A DNA stretch of 54,072 nt from JAGVSV01 sp040766135 (GTDB lineage Bacteria; Bacillota; Clostridia; Christensenellales; Aristaeellaceae). Location of the stretch: assembly GCA_040766135.1 (NCBI GenBank), contig JAXGRA010000014.1, forward strand, positions 1-54,072, written 5' to 3'. Numbering within the stretch: the stretch's first letter is position 1; the number at the start of each line of letters is the position of its first letter. The notes below the pieces were generated by a model that did no database searches, was not told where the DNA came from, and saw only the letters and a list, made by a program, of their open reading frames with translations. Made by a program: the position numbers and the translations under genes. Of the stretch, positions 34,560 to 42,363 are shown in pieces.

Positions 34560-35395
34560 GCGCGCGCCTCCTTTTTGATGTCGGTCAGGAGGTCGCGGAA
34601 CAGCTTGGCATATTTGTCATCTGCGCATACGGCGATGTCCCCGCTGGCCCCAAGCGTTGCCAGCTCCTCGCTGTACGGGATGCGGCACAGGATGGGAATG
34701 CCGTGCTCGGCGCAGAAATCCTCCAGCGCAGGATATTCTCCATCCGCTTTGTTGATCACCACGCCGCAAGGCTTGCCCAGCAGGGTGGCCAGTTCATAGA
34801 CCATCTTGAAATTGTGCAGCCCAAAGGCCGTGGGTTCGGCCACCAGCAGGCAGTAATCGGCCCCGCGCACGCTGTCCATCACGGTGCAGGAGCTGCCCGG
34901 CGGGCAGTCGATTACGGTCAGCTCATCTGCGCCCCCAATATAGGCCAGCGCTGTCTCAATGACGGGGGTGCCGGAGGGCATGCCCAAGTTGAGGCACCCC
35001 GTAACAACATCGATGTCGCTGCGCACGCCGCGCTCGACCGTGCCCACGGGCTTGTCGATTTCGGTGATGGCGCCTGCGGAGCATACCAGCGCACAGCCGC
35101 CGCAGGAATGGCATATCTCTGCAAACACCATGGGTTTGTCCTTGATATAGACCAGCGCATTAAAGCGGCAAAAGTCCACACACTTGCGGCAGCCGATGCA
35201 TTTTTCACCGTCAAAGGCGGGCATCTTTGTGGCGACCGTCTGGGTGGTCAGTTTTTCAGGCTTTAAGAAGAGCCTTCCGTTGGGCTCCTCCACATCGCAG
35301 TCGATGTAGGTGGATGTGCCGGCAGCCACCGCTAAATTTACAGCGACAAAGGTTTTGCCCGTGCCTCCTTTGCCGCTTAAAATAGCTAACTTCAT
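34556..35395 (-). CDS. MinD-like ATPase with two 4Fe-4S ferredoxin motifs
   Basis: A 279-residue protein with deviant Walker A GKGGTGKT near 9-16, ferredoxin motifs CIGCRKCVDFC near 67 and CHSCGGCALVC near 94, the MinD switch region VIDCPPGSSC near 158, and CLLVAEPTAFGLHN after it. It resembles the ATPases found beside NifX/NifB-like proteins in Desulfovibrio 'orange protein' clusters and may load or reduce a metal cluster using ATP. Its start overlaps the upstream cofactor-protein stop and its stop overlaps the next ATPase (both ATGA). Confidence 0.88.
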   Translation of the reverse strand: MKLAILSGKGGTGKTFVAVNLAVAAGTSTYIDCDVEEPNGRLFLKPEKLTTQTVATKMPAFDGEKCIGCRKCVDFCRFNALVYIKDKPMVFAEICHSCGGCALVCSAGAITEIDKPVGTVERGVRSDIDVVTGCLNLGMPSGTPVIETALAYIGGADELTVIDCPPGSSCTVMDSVRGADYCLLVAEPTAFGLHNFKMVYELATLLGKPCGVVINKADGEYPALEDFCAEHGIPILCRIPYSEELATLGASGDIAVCADDKYAKLFRDLLTDIKKEARA

Positions 35396-35754
35396 GAATG
35401 CTTGTGAAAGCCGGGATGAATGTCCGTCAAAAGGTTGAGCTTGCCCTCCTGAAAGGCTGCGAGGTTTTCGTCTGCTTTATCAAACGCCGTTTGATAGATT
35501 TTCACCCCGGCGGCATTTAATACATTGGCGGCATTCTGCCCGCAGCGGACGGTCAGCACGGCCTCGGCCCCGCTGTCAATGATGAACTGGGCCGCCCGCA
35601 GGCCCGCGCCCCCCTGCGACTGGGCAGCAGCGTTGGCTAAGTATTCTGTCTGCTTGCTTTCGGTGTCATGCAGCATGTAGTAGGGCGCCCGGCCAAACGA
35701 CGGGCATATGTCCGTTCCTGGCTTGTTCTCGTTTACGGGTATGGCTATTTTCAT
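35392..35754 (-). CDS. NifX/NifB-type dinitrogenase iron-molybdenum cofactor-binding family protein (Orp-like)
   Basis: A 120-residue protein. It starts KIAIPVNENKPGTDICPSFGRAPYYMLHD and has the family GGAGLRAAQFIIDSGAEAVLTVRCGQNAANVLNAAGVKIY core, ending in a His-rich tail (HPGFHKHS). Family members bind Fe-Mo-S or Mo-Cu-S clusters; no nitrogenase genes are here, so nitrogen fixation is not implied. The ATG at 35754 has AAGGAG upstream; a longer frame runs into the promoter. It is the first gene of a three-gene unit with two MinD/ferredoxin ATPases. Confidence 0.85.
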   Translation of the reverse strand: MKIAIPVNENKPGTDICPSFGRAPYYMLHDTESKQTEYLANAAAQSQGGAGLRAAQFIIDSGAEAVLTVRCGQNAANVLNAAGVKIYQTAFDKADENLAAFQEGKLNLLTDIHPGFHKHS

Positions 35755-35800
35755 TGTGTTTCTCCTTTCGTTTTTCAGCGTGTTTGCTATTGTTTTTACG

Positions 35801-35857
35801 GTAAATAGCATATGCTACTTACATGCTTAGTGTAATATAGTTTCCGGCATATGTCAA
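35801..35857 (-). promoter_or_regulatory. Promoter and palindromic operator of the Orp-like operon
   Basis: On the minus strand TTGACA (35857-35852) and TACACT (35834-35829) are 17 bases apart. Right at the predicted start lies GTAAnTAGCATATGCTAnTTAC (35801-35822), a palindrome with all 20 paired positions matching apart from one pair. Such placement fits a repressor site; the regulator is not encoded nearby. Confidence 0.65.
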
Positions 35858-35908
35858 TATAAAAAATTGTTTTGTGCCTTTCAAGCCTTCCTGATGTACG
35901 ATATACAA

Positions 35909-35968
35909 ACAACCTGCCTTTCGGAACACATCGCTGGGCAGCGTTGCTGTACTCTTTTAGCAGGTTGT
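35909..35968 (-). terminator. Possible structured end of the corA transcript
   Basis: ACAACCTGC (35909-35917) and GCAGGTTGT (35960-35968) form a 9-bp stem around 42 bases that contain a smaller CGCTG/CAGCG hairpin. On the minus strand a TTGTTTGT stretch follows. It lies just after the corA stop; the long loop makes it an odd terminator. Confidence 0.3.
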
Positions 35969-35991
35969 CTATTTGAAAAAAGAAAACCGTG

Positions 35992-36924
35992 TCAGAACAT
36001 CTTTTTACGCCACAGGAAGATAAACGCCACGATGGCTGCCAGGATGCTGAACCCCACCACAATATAAAAGCCATACGGGTTATCGCCAAAGGGTACTTTG
36101 ACGTTCATGCCCCATAGCGAGGAAAAAATGGTGGGGATGGACATGACCACCGTCAGGCTGGTCAACACCTTCATTACAATGTTCAGATTGTTGCTGATGA
36201 CCGAAGCATATGCATCCATAATACCTGCCAAAATGTCGCGGTAGATGGTACACATTTCCATGGCCTGTCTGTTTTCAATCATGACATCTTCCAGCAGTTC
36301 GCTGGCATCCGGCGCCGAGGTCATCAGCGGCATGCGCATCATTTTTTCCAGCACCACATCGTTGCCCTTGAGCGATGTGCTGAAGAACACCAGCGATTTT
36401 TGCAGCTGCATCATCTGCAGCAGCTCGCGGTTGCGCAGGGATTTCTCCAATTGCTTCTGTACGCGTTCGCTGGCCTTGTCCACCTGCTTTAAGTAGGAGA
36501 GGAACAGCGATGCATTGCGGTACAGCAGCTGCAATATAAACCGCTGCCGCTTGTCGGTGGAAAAGCCGCGCAGGCGTTCCTCCATAAAGGCGGTAATCAC
36601 CGAGGTTTCCTGCGTGGTGATGGTGATGATGACATCCTCTACCAGCACAATGCCCACAGGCACCGTGCTGTATACATAGCTGCTGCCATCGGCCTCTACA
36701 AAGGGCGTGTCCACGATGATCAGCGTCTGGCCGTCGTCCTGCTCAATGCGCGCGCTTTCCTCCACGTCCAGCGCGGCTGTCAGGTAAGTGGGGTTCAGGT
36801 TGAACCGCGCGTTCATGCCGTCCAGCTCTTCTTTGGTGGGGTTTTGCAGGTGGATCCAGGTGCCCTTCTCCATCGTGGATACTTCGCTCAGGTGCCCGTC
36901 CACCGTTTTATAGATGCGCTTCAT
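35992..36924 (-). CDS. corA: CorA-family magnesium/divalent cation channel
   Basis: A 310-residue protein: a long cytosolic alpha/beta and helical funnel domain (1-245), then two C-terminal membrane helices (about 250-272 and 285-305) separated by the CorA selectivity motif, here SLWGMNVKVPFGDNPYGF with GMN intact. It ends in basic residues (WRKKMF). It should form a pentameric magnesium channel. Its ribosome binding site (AGG 7 bases upstream) lies inside a hairpin, and a leader peptide is likely encoded upstream, so expression may be controlled after initiation. Confidence 0.93.
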   Translation of the reverse strand: MKRIYKTVDGHLSEVSTMEKGTWIHLQNPTKEELDGMNARFNLNPTYLTAALDVEESARIEQDDGQTLIIVDTPFVEADGSSYVYSTVPVGIVLVEDVIITITTQETSVITAFMEERLRGFSTDKRQRFILQLLYRNASLFLSYLKQVDKASERVQKQLEKSLRNRELLQMMQLQKSLVFFSTSLKGNDVVLEKMMRMPLMTSAPDASELLEDVMIENRQAMEMCTIYRDILAGIMDAYASVISNNLNIVMKVLTSLTVVMSIPTIFSSLWGMNVKVPFGDNPYGFYIVVGFSILAAIVAFIFLWRKKMF

Positions 36925-36930
36925 TCAAAA

Positions 36931-36961
36931 ACCTGCCTTTCCGCGCGCGGTGTGGGCAGGT
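36931..36961 (-). promoter_or_regulatory. Hairpin sequestering the corA ribosome binding site
   Basis: On the minus strand ACCTGCC (36961-36955) pairs with GGCAGGT (36937-36931), followed by TTTTG and the corA ATG. The AGG of the ribosome binding site is in the 3' arm. The T-run would also let the hairpin act as a terminator. Confidence 0.5.
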
Positions 36962-36974
36962 CTACAGGTCTTAT

Positions 36975-37052
36975 TTACACCCTGCAGGACAATGGCTGCT
37001 CAGCCGCGTGTGTCATGATATAAAAGGTACTGCCGTAAGGGTCAGCTTCCAC
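36975..37052 (-). CDS. Putative 25-residue leader peptide upstream of corA
   Basis: A GTG-started frame of 25 codons (MEADPYGSTFYIMTH...) has a textbook AAGGAG exactly 8 bases upstream (37066-37061). It ends with TAA 14 bases before the hairpin that hides the corA ribosome binding site. It falls wholly within the transcript predicted from the TTGACA/TACAAT promoter. Leader peptides are known for magnesium transporter genes in enterobacteria (mgtL, corL), so translation of this frame could decide which hairpin forms. No similarity in sequence is claimed. A longer in-frame ORF from 37175 starts before the promoter and is not favoured. Confidence 0.4.
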   Translation of the reverse strand: MEADPYGSTFYIMTHAAEQPLSCRV

Positions 37053-37100
37053 AGCCACGTCTCCTTTCTCTTTGCATGGGTGCCCGAAATGAGCATGCCC

Positions 37101-37129
37101 ATTGTATGAATAACGTGGCGCGATGTCAA
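37101..37129 (-). promoter_or_regulatory. Predicted corA promoter
   Basis: TTGACA (37129-37124) and TACAAT (37106-37101) are 17 bases apart on the minus strand, predicting a leader of about 170 bases before corA. Confidence 0.65.
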
Positions 37130-37138
37130 CAAAAAAGA

Positions 37139-37167
37139 TGTCGGCTGCTGTACTTGTATGGTAAAAT
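37139..37167 (+). promoter_or_regulatory. Candidate promoter of the URO-D-family remnant
   Basis: TGTCGG (37139-37144) and TAAAAT (37162-37167) are 17 bases apart, divergent from the corA promoter. The -35 is poor. Confidence 0.3.
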
Positions 37168-37203
37168 ATCAGCATCAGTTATACTCCATCCATGGGAGGA
37201 AGA

Positions 37204-38055
37204 ATGATGAACAGCAATACATCATTGATTGAGCGGCTATCTACTCAAAAGGAACAATACGACCGCGCTGTTCAGGCGCAGGAAGCGTTATGGATGGGGC
37301 GGGGAGGCGCGCCGCTGCTGCTGCATTGTGCCTTGAACGAGCAGGAGCAGCAGGCATATCCTGCCTATCATTACCTGGAAATCCATCACAATATGGACAA
37401 GATGCTGGCCAACGGCCTGCGTGAGGCCGTGACCAGCATGAAGGGCGGGCGCGAGGCTGTGCCCTCTGTTCGCGCCAACATGGGCTGCGGCATTGTGGCG
37501 GCGTGGTTTGGCATCGTGCCGGAGCTGTTCGAGGACAAGCAGCCCTGGGTGACTCAGCACCTGCCCAAAGGCTTGCTGATGGACATGAGCGCCGATGATT
37601 TGGTCATCACGCCGGAGTTTCGCATGGCGCTGGATCATATGGCGTTCATTGCCAGGCAGCTGCAGGGCTCCGGCGTGCGGGTGTTCCCGGTGGATATCCA
37701 GGGCGCGTTTGACACCGCACATTTGGTATACGGCGATGATATCTTTTATCAGCTCTATGATGATCCGGAGTTTGTGCATCATTTGATGGACCTAAGCTGC
37801 ACCGCCACCGAGCGCGCGTTTGACGCGTGCCTGGAACTGATCCCGGACAGCGACAAAACCATCGCGCACTACAACAGCTATGCCATGCCGCGTGCAAAGG
37901 GCGGGCTGAAACTGGTCCGGAGGATACCTCCACCGCTGTTAAGCCGCGCACATATTGAGGAATTTGTGGCGCCCTACATCCACAGATGCTGCGGCACCAG
38001 CGGCGGCGGATATATCCACTATTGCGGCCGCTGACCATCTATATCGAATGACCGT
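37204..38055 (+). pseudogene. Uroporphyrinogen decarboxylase (URO-D) family protein, truncated and frameshifted
   Basis: From ATG 37204 (GGGAGGA upstream) about 235 codons read as a clean URO-D-superfamily protein of the type found in corrinoid methyltransferase and glycan loci (YHYLEIHHNMDKML, VRANMGCGIVAAWFG, VFPVDIQGAFDTAHLVYGDDIFY). After AMPRAKGGLKL near 37915 the frame slips: SEDTSTAVKPRT is in another frame, IEEFVAPYIHR and GGGYIHYCGR return near 37955, and DHLYRMTV is in a third frame after a TGA at 38032-38034. The C-terminal 60 or so residues of the barrel are missing, replaced by an unrelated gene's tail. So this is a decayed remnant, not a functional enzyme. Confidence 0.75.
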
Positions 38056-38568
38056 TATCCTAAAAGTGAAGAAGAAGCACAGCGGCTGTTGCAGGTGGCA
38101 GGACACTTCTTACAATCTTTACCGCAGCCTACACTGCTGCAAACGAACGAAAAGGGAAAGTTGCCCGTGTTTTCTGGACCACAGAGTAGTAGTTTTCGGG
38201 CAGCAAATAAGAAAGCTACGGTCTCTCTTGCTGGAGACGTTTTCGGTTATGGCACGAAAAACGGTTGGGTGATGATTGAATACGCGATTCAGCCTGGAAA
38301 AAACCGTGTAGGATGGATCCAATCCTCAGACATACAGGGCAGCTTGCCTGATATTGTGCTGCAAAATGTTTCTGCACTGACTGTGCAGGACACCTTTCTC
38401 ACCGATGATCCGCATGTCGGTCAAGCCGTGCTTGTTTCTGTTGATGCAGGCACACAGGTAAGGGTGCAATCCATATTGAAACCTTGGTGGGCTTATGTCG
38501 CAGTTCACATCGGATCGACCCTCTATTACGGCATGATTCCGCTCGCCGCGCTCAACATTGGGGAATAG
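38056..38568 (+). pseudogene. C-terminal fragment of a bacterial SH3-domain protein
   Basis: An open frame of about 170 codons without its own start. It has one SH3-like domain (LPVFSGPQSSSFRAANKKATVSLAGDVFGYGTKNGWVMIEYAI...VGWIQSSDIQG) and a second in the same style (ALTVQDTFLTDDPHVGQAVLVSVDAGTQVRVQ...WWAYVAVHIG). Such tandem SH3 repeats are usual at the C-terminus of secreted Clostridia proteins. The N-terminal region and signal peptide are absent; the frame continues from the URO-D remnant past its TGA. Base composition is more AT-rich than in flanking genes. It is probably a deletion or insertion junction near 38040-38056. Confidence 0.65.
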
Positions 38569-38669
38569 GCAAAACAATCGAACAAAACGAATATAACGGG
38601 TCGTGTGTGTTGGTCAACGCTTTGTGATTGTTGCTTTTTGCAAATGCCATTTTGTTAAGAAAGGAAAAT

Positions 38670-38713
38670 AAGCAACGCCCCTGCCAGGACAAATCCTGGT
38701 AGGGGTGTTGCTT
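38670..38713 (-). terminator. Strong terminator of the serS operon (works on both strands)
   Basis: A 20-base arm beginning AAGCAACGCCCC (38670-38689) pairs almost perfectly with 38694-38713 around a 4-base CAAA loop. On the minus strand a TTATTTT run follows; on the plus strand CTTTTC follows. Confidence 0.85.
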
Positions 38714-38729
38714 TTCTTCGTGCTATGCT

Positions 38730-40010
38730 TTACCCAATCTGCGTCTTGAACCCCATGTAGGGCTGTAGTGCTTCAGGGATGCGCACGGTGCCGTCGGCGT
38801 TCAGGTTGTTTTCAAGGAATACAATCAGCATGCGCGGCGGCGCTACCACGGTGTTGTTGAGCGTATGGGCAAAATACTTGCGGTTGTCGACATCGCGCAC
38901 GCGGATGCCCAAACGGCGCGCCTGCGCATCGCCTAAGTTGGAGCAGCTGCCTACCTCAAAGTATTTCTGCTGCCGGGGCGACCAGCCCTCCACGTCGCAG
39001 CTTTTCACCTTCAGGTCGGCCAAATCGCCGGAGCAGCATTCTAACGTACGCACCGGGATGTCCAGCGTGCGGAAAAAGTCCACGGTATTTTGCCACAGCT
39101 TATCATACCAATGGGCGCTGTCTTCGGGGCGGCATACCACCACCATCTCCTGCTTTTCAAACTGGTGCACGCGGTACACGCCGCGCTCCTCCATGCCGTG
39201 GGCACCCACTTCCTTGCGGAAACAGGGGGAATAGCTGGTCAGCGTCTGGGGCAGGTCCGCTTCATCGGTGAAGGTGTCGATAAACTTGCCGATCATGCTG
39301 TGCTCGCTGGTACCGATCAAATACAGATCCTCGCCCTCGATTTTGTACATCATGTTTTCCATCTCGGCAAAGCTCATCACGCCGGTGACCACCTCGCTGC
39401 GGATCATGAACGGCGGGATATAGTAGGTGAATCCCCGGTCGATCATAAAATCCCGCGCATAGGTCAATATGGCCGAATGCAGGCGGGCGATGTCGCCCTT
39501 TAGGTAATAGAAGCCGTTGCCGCTGGTCTTGCGCGCGCTGTCCAGGTCAATGCCGTCCAGGCGCTCCATGATGTCCATGTGGTAGGGCACGTCAAAGTCC
39601 GGCACGCGCGGCTCACCAAAGCGCTCGATCTCCACGTTTTCCTGGTCGTTGCGGCCGAGGGGAACGCTGGGGTCAATGATCTGCGGAATCTGCATCATTT
39701 TCTCGCGGATGACCTGCGCGTATTCGCTTTCCTTGGTTTCCAACTGCTGCAGCTCATCCTGCATGTCCTTTACCTGCTGGCGGATAGCGCCGGCTTCCTC
39801 GCGTTGTCCCTTGGCTAGCAGGCCGCCGATTTGCTTGCTCAATGCGTTGCGCTGGCTGCGCAGGTAGTCCGCGCGCTGGATGGCCTCGCGGTTTAATTTG
39901 TCCAGCTCAATGACTTCATCCACCAAAGGCAGCTTATGCTCCTGGAACTTGCGGCGCATGTTCTCGCGCACGGCGTCGGGGTCGTTGCGGATCAGGTTGA
40001 TATCAATCAT
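38730..40010 (-). CDS. serS: Seryl-tRNA synthetase
   Basis: A 426-residue class II synthetase. It has the N-terminal antiparallel coiled-coil arm (about 30-100) that grips the tRNA-Ser variable arm, then motif 2 (around SPCFRKEVGAHGMEERGVYRVHQFEKQE, 255-285) and motif 3 (LNNTVVAPPRMLIVFLENN, near 390), and ends PYMGFKTQIG. AAGGAGGT lies 7 bases before the ATG. It follows azlD by only 27 bases, leaving no space for the T-box leader common before serS in Firmicutes. Confidence 0.98.
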   Translation of the reverse strand: MIDINLIRNDPDAVRENMRRKFQEHKLPLVDEVIELDKLNREAIQRADYLRSQRNALSKQIGGLLAKGQREEAGAIRQQVKDMQDELQQLETKESEYAQVIREKMMQIPQIIDPSVPLGRNDQENVEIERFGEPRVPDFDVPYHMDIMERLDGIDLDSARKTSGNGFYYLKGDIARLHSAILTYARDFMIDRGFTYYIPPFMIRSEVVTGVMSFAEMENMMYKIEGEDLYLIGTSEHSMIGKFIDTFTDEADLPQTLTSYSPCFRKEVGAHGMEERGVYRVHQFEKQEMVVVCRPEDSAHWYDKLWQNTVDFFRTLDIPVRTLECCSGDLADLKVKSCDVEGWSPRQQKYFEVGSCSNLGDAQARRLGIRVRDVDNRKYFAHTLNNTVVAPPRMLIVFLENNLNADGTVRIPEALQPYMGFKTQIG

Positions 40011-40037
40011 GGGGCGTACCTCCTTAAGTTCATGCGT

Positions 40038-40355
40038 TTATATGAGTTGCAGCAAACTTTCCGTGACCAGCACAGCCAGTGCGCCGGCCAGCGCCACCTG
40101 GATCATGGGCTTGTTGCGGGCGGCCAGCCACAGCGCGGTGACAAACCCTGCCACCGCCCCCCATACCGTGCGCGTGGAATAAAAGATGGCCGGGATGGTC
40201 AGGCTGGTTAATACAACATAGGGCACATAGCGGAAAAACGCAAGCAGAAAAGGGCTTTTGATGCGCTTGCCCACCAAAAGCAGCGGCAGCACGCGCGGCA
40301 GATAGGTAAACACAAACATCACCGCCACGGCCGTCCACAGGTAGGTGTTGTTCAT
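40038..40355 (-). CDS. azlD: AzlD-family branched-chain amino acid transport subunit
   Basis: A 105-residue membrane protein with four hydrophobic segments. It has the family stretch YLPRVLPLLLVGKRIKSPFLLAFFRYVPYVVLTSLTIPAIFY near the start and ends in a last helix, VALAGALAVLVTESLLQLI. AzlD works with AzlC to export branched-chain amino acids or analogues. The start at 40355 follows AGGAGGT and overlaps the azlC stop by four bases. Confidence 0.9.
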   Translation of the reverse strand: MNNTYLWTAVAVMFVFTYLPRVLPLLLVGKRIKSPFLLAFFRYVPYVVLTSLTIPAIFYSTRTVWGAVAGFVTALWLAARNKPMIQVALAGALAVLVTESLLQLI

Positions 40356-41077
40356 ACCGCGGTACCTCCTGCGCGGGTATCGCGCCAGGCCAGTCCGGCG
40401 GGCACCGCCAGCGCCAGCAATATCACGCGCCACCCGGCGGACAGCGCGCTGATGCCCGGCAGATAGGCCAGCATCAGCGACAGCGTGGCCGTGAGCAGCA
40501 CCGCGCGCAGGATGCTTTTGTCCTTGCGCGCGGGCGGCACCACCAGTGCGATGAACATGCAGTACAGCGCAATGCCCAGCGCGTTGACCACATCCTGTGG
40601 CAGCAAGGCCCCTAAGCTCGCGCCCAGCAGCGTGCCCATCGTCCAGCCCAGCACGGGCAGCAGCATCAACCCCACATAATAATCGCGCGTGACATCCTTG
40701 TCCCGGCCGATGGCGGCGGCGTATATCTCGTCCGTCACCGCATAGCCGATGATCAGCTTATGCCACAGCGGCATGGGCGCTAACTTTTGCGTTAAGGACA
40801 GGCTCATCAGGATGTAGCGCAGGTTGATGGTCAGCACCGCCAGCGCCAATTCCACATACGAGCCCGCCGCCGCCATGATGCCCACGCCCGCAAACTGCCC
40901 GGACGAGGACAGGCTGGTCAGCGAAATAATGGTGGACATAATGGGCGACAGGCCGGTGGCCGTGGCATGGATGCCAAAGGCAAAGCTGACCGCTAAATAT
41001 CCCAGCGCGATGGGGATGCTGGTGATCAGCCCTTCGCGAAACTCTTCCCTGCGCAACTTAGTGGATGGCCTTTTCAT
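40352..41077 (-). CDS. azlC: AzlC-family branched-chain amino acid permease
   Basis: A 241-residue membrane protein with the AzlC signature (GLITSIPIALGYLAVSFAFGIHA, SSSGQFAGVGIMAAAGS, LTINLRYILMSLSL) and about seven helices. It forms the large subunit of the AzlCD exporter. The ATG at 41077 is preferred; a TTG 12 bases upstream is possible. The first 20 bases overlap the end of the DUF4358 gene, so translation is probably coupled because no strong ribosome binding site is visible. Confidence 0.92.
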   Translation of the reverse strand: MKRPSTKLRREEFREGLITSIPIALGYLAVSFAFGIHATATGLSPIMSTIISLTSLSSSGQFAGVGIMAAAGSYVELALAVLTINLRYILMSLSLTQKLAPMPLWHKLIIGYAVTDEIYAAAIGRDKDVTRDYYVGLMLLPVLGWTMGTLLGASLGALLPQDVVNALGIALYCMFIALVVPPARKDKSILRAVLLTATLSLMLAYLPGISALSAGWRVILLALAVPAGLAWRDTRAGGTAV

Positions 41078-41525
41078 AGGCCTGGACAAGGGCGTCCACC
41101 TGCGGGGAGATCAGCAGCGCCACCTGCATGCCGTCGCGCCGCAGCACCGCGCGCTCCAGCACGGCATATTGTTCGGGCAGGTAATCGCGCATTTCGCGCT
41201 TGCGGTAGTCCAAATAATCGCTCAACTGTGCTTCGATGGACTGGGCGCTTTTTTCATCGCGCGCGGTAAACAGCATGACGGCGTCCACCACCAGCCCATC
41301 CTGCGCGGCATGGGCCTGTACGCTGCTGTATAGGGTATCGTCAATGCCGATGTAGTCGCTTAATTCGTCGGCGTCCAGCATGGTCATGGGCGGCAGTGAG
41401 GCGGCGCTTTCCAGCGCTGCATACACATCCGGCAAGGCAGGCGGCGTTTTTTGCCCGCAACCCGTCAATACCACAAGCATCAGAAGCAGCGCGCACAGCG
41501 CGCGGTTACGGCGTCCACTGGTCAT
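41058..41525 (-). CDS. DUF4358 lipoprotein
   Basis: A 155-residue protein with a lipoprotein signal peptide (about 1-22) ending in the lipobox LTGC. Its body matches DUF4358, with the pattern YIGIDDTLYSSVQAHAAQDGLVVDAVMLFTARDEKSAQSIEAQLSDYL. The function is unknown. In Clostridia these lipoproteins are commonly encoded next to SGNH/DHHW-type proteins linked to cell-envelope modification, as here. The start at 41525 has GAGAGG upstream and lies within the end of the SGNH gene (20-base overlap). Confidence 0.8.
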   Translation of the reverse strand: MTSGRRNRALCALLLMLVVLTGCGQKTPPALPDVYAALESAASLPPMTMLDADELSDYIGIDDTLYSSVQAHAAQDGLVVDAVMLFTARDEKSAQSIEAQLSDYLDYRKREMRDYLPEQYAVLERAVLRRDGMQVALLISPQVDALVQAYEKAIH

Positions 41526-42324
41526 GTAAATACCTCTCGTGTGCATTGTCGCGCAGTGCATTAACCCAGGCCAGCAACCCCTGCGCGCTCAGGTGCAGGC
41601 CGTCTTTGGAAGCATACTCGGGCTGCAAATAGCCCTCGGCATCCTTGAGCGGTGTGGCAATGTCCGCAAAGGCCACGCCCTCCTGTCGGCACAGCTCCTG
41701 CAGCTGCTGGTTGAAAGCATCCCACAGCGGGCGCATATCCTGCTTGGAGGAAAGAGAACGCGATACCGGGGGCAGCGCCTGCACCACGATGTCGGTATCC
41801 GGCGATACCTCCTTTACGCGCGTTATCAGCGTTTTGTACCAGTCGAGCGCTTTTTCTGCCCGCTGCGGTGCATAGTCGTTAGCGCCCAGCAGCACAAACA
41901 GCCGCGCGGGCTGCAGGCGCCGTACGGCTTGCAACAGCGATTGATCCTGTCCTTTGTATATCAAGTTAACCTTGCCCGGCTGAGGCTTGTACAGGCTGGC
42001 GGTATACAGCGAATAGTTAACTGCACATTGAAACTGCGCGTCAGACAGGAAGGCCCCTTCCTGCTTGCGCTGGGTGTAGGTGTACCGCCGCAGCTGGTTG
42101 GTGACCGAATCGCCTGCAAACACTGCGCCGGTAAAGTAGCTGTCCAGCGCGCCTTGCTGTATTTCTTCCGGCGTATAGGCCTGCCGCTCGCCCACTGCCC
42201 AGCTGCGCGGGTCCGAAGCCTGACCCGGCACGTACATCATCAAAAGAAAAACCGCCGCCAACAGCGCCCGTGTGTGCCGCACGCGGGCGCTGTCAAAGCC
42301 GTGGCATCCCCTACAAGTAAACAT
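41506..42324 (-). CDS. Secreted SGNH/GDSL-type hydrolase, possibly from a leaderless mRNA
   Basis: From ATG 42324 a 272-residue protein. A positively charged stretch and a hydrophobic helix (about 20-35, ALLAAVFLLMMYVPGQA) serve as a signal sequence. The SGNH domain has block I VFAGDSVTNQ, block III LLGANDY, and block V with Asp and His in YASKDGLHLSAQG. It is likely an esterase or acyltransferase acting on cell-surface glycans. The predicted promoter's -10 box ends 7 bases before this ATG, which would make the ATG itself the first transcribed base. No ribosome binding site is visible. The upstream in-frame ATG 42333 overlaps the -10 box; an internal GTG before RHTRALLAAV is another option. 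Confidence 0.75.
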   Translation of the reverse strand: MFTCRGCHGFDSARVRHTRALLAAVFLLMMYVPGQASDPRSWAVGERQAYTPEEIQQGALDSYFTGAVFAGDSVTNQLRRYTYTQRKQEGAFLSDAQFQCAVNYSLYTASLYKPQPGKVNLIYKGQDQSLLQAVRRLQPARLFVLLGANDYAPQRAEKALDWYKTLITRVKEVSPDTDIVVQALPPVSRSLSSKQDMRPLWDAFNQQLQELCRQEGVAFADIATPLKDAEGYLQPEYASKDGLHLSAQGLLAWVNALRDNAHERYLHDQWTP

Positions 42325-42331
42325 AGTTGGC

Positions 42332-42360
42332 ATTATAGCCGTCCGCTTTTCGCCGTGCAA
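42332..42360 (-). promoter_or_regulatory. Promoter of the SGNH-DUF4358-azlCD-serS operon
   Basis: TTGCAC (42360-42355) and a perfect TATAAT (42337-42332) are 17 bases apart on the minus strand. The predicted start falls on the ATG at 42324. Confidence 0.6.
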
Positions 42361-42363
42361 GCG

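Noticed and set aside
35392..35754. Part of a nitrogenase (nif) cluster
   Set aside because: No nifHDK, nifE/N or nifB radical SAM genes; the neighbours match the orange-protein type instead.
36925..37100. M-box or other known riboswitch before corA
   Set aside because: None of the conserved M-box, NiCo or yybP-ykoY core sequences could be found; a leader peptide fits better.
36975..37175. A 66-residue protein gene upstream of corA
   Set aside because: Its start lies upstream of the corA promoter and overlaps the divergent promoter; only the last 25 codons have a proper ribosome binding site.
38032..38034. Selenocysteine at the TGA after CGR in the URO-D remnant
   Set aside because: The neighbouring family sequence is already in other frames and no SECIS-like hairpin follows; it is decay.
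40011..40037. T-box leader of serS
   Set aside because: Only 27 bases separate serS from azlD, far too few.
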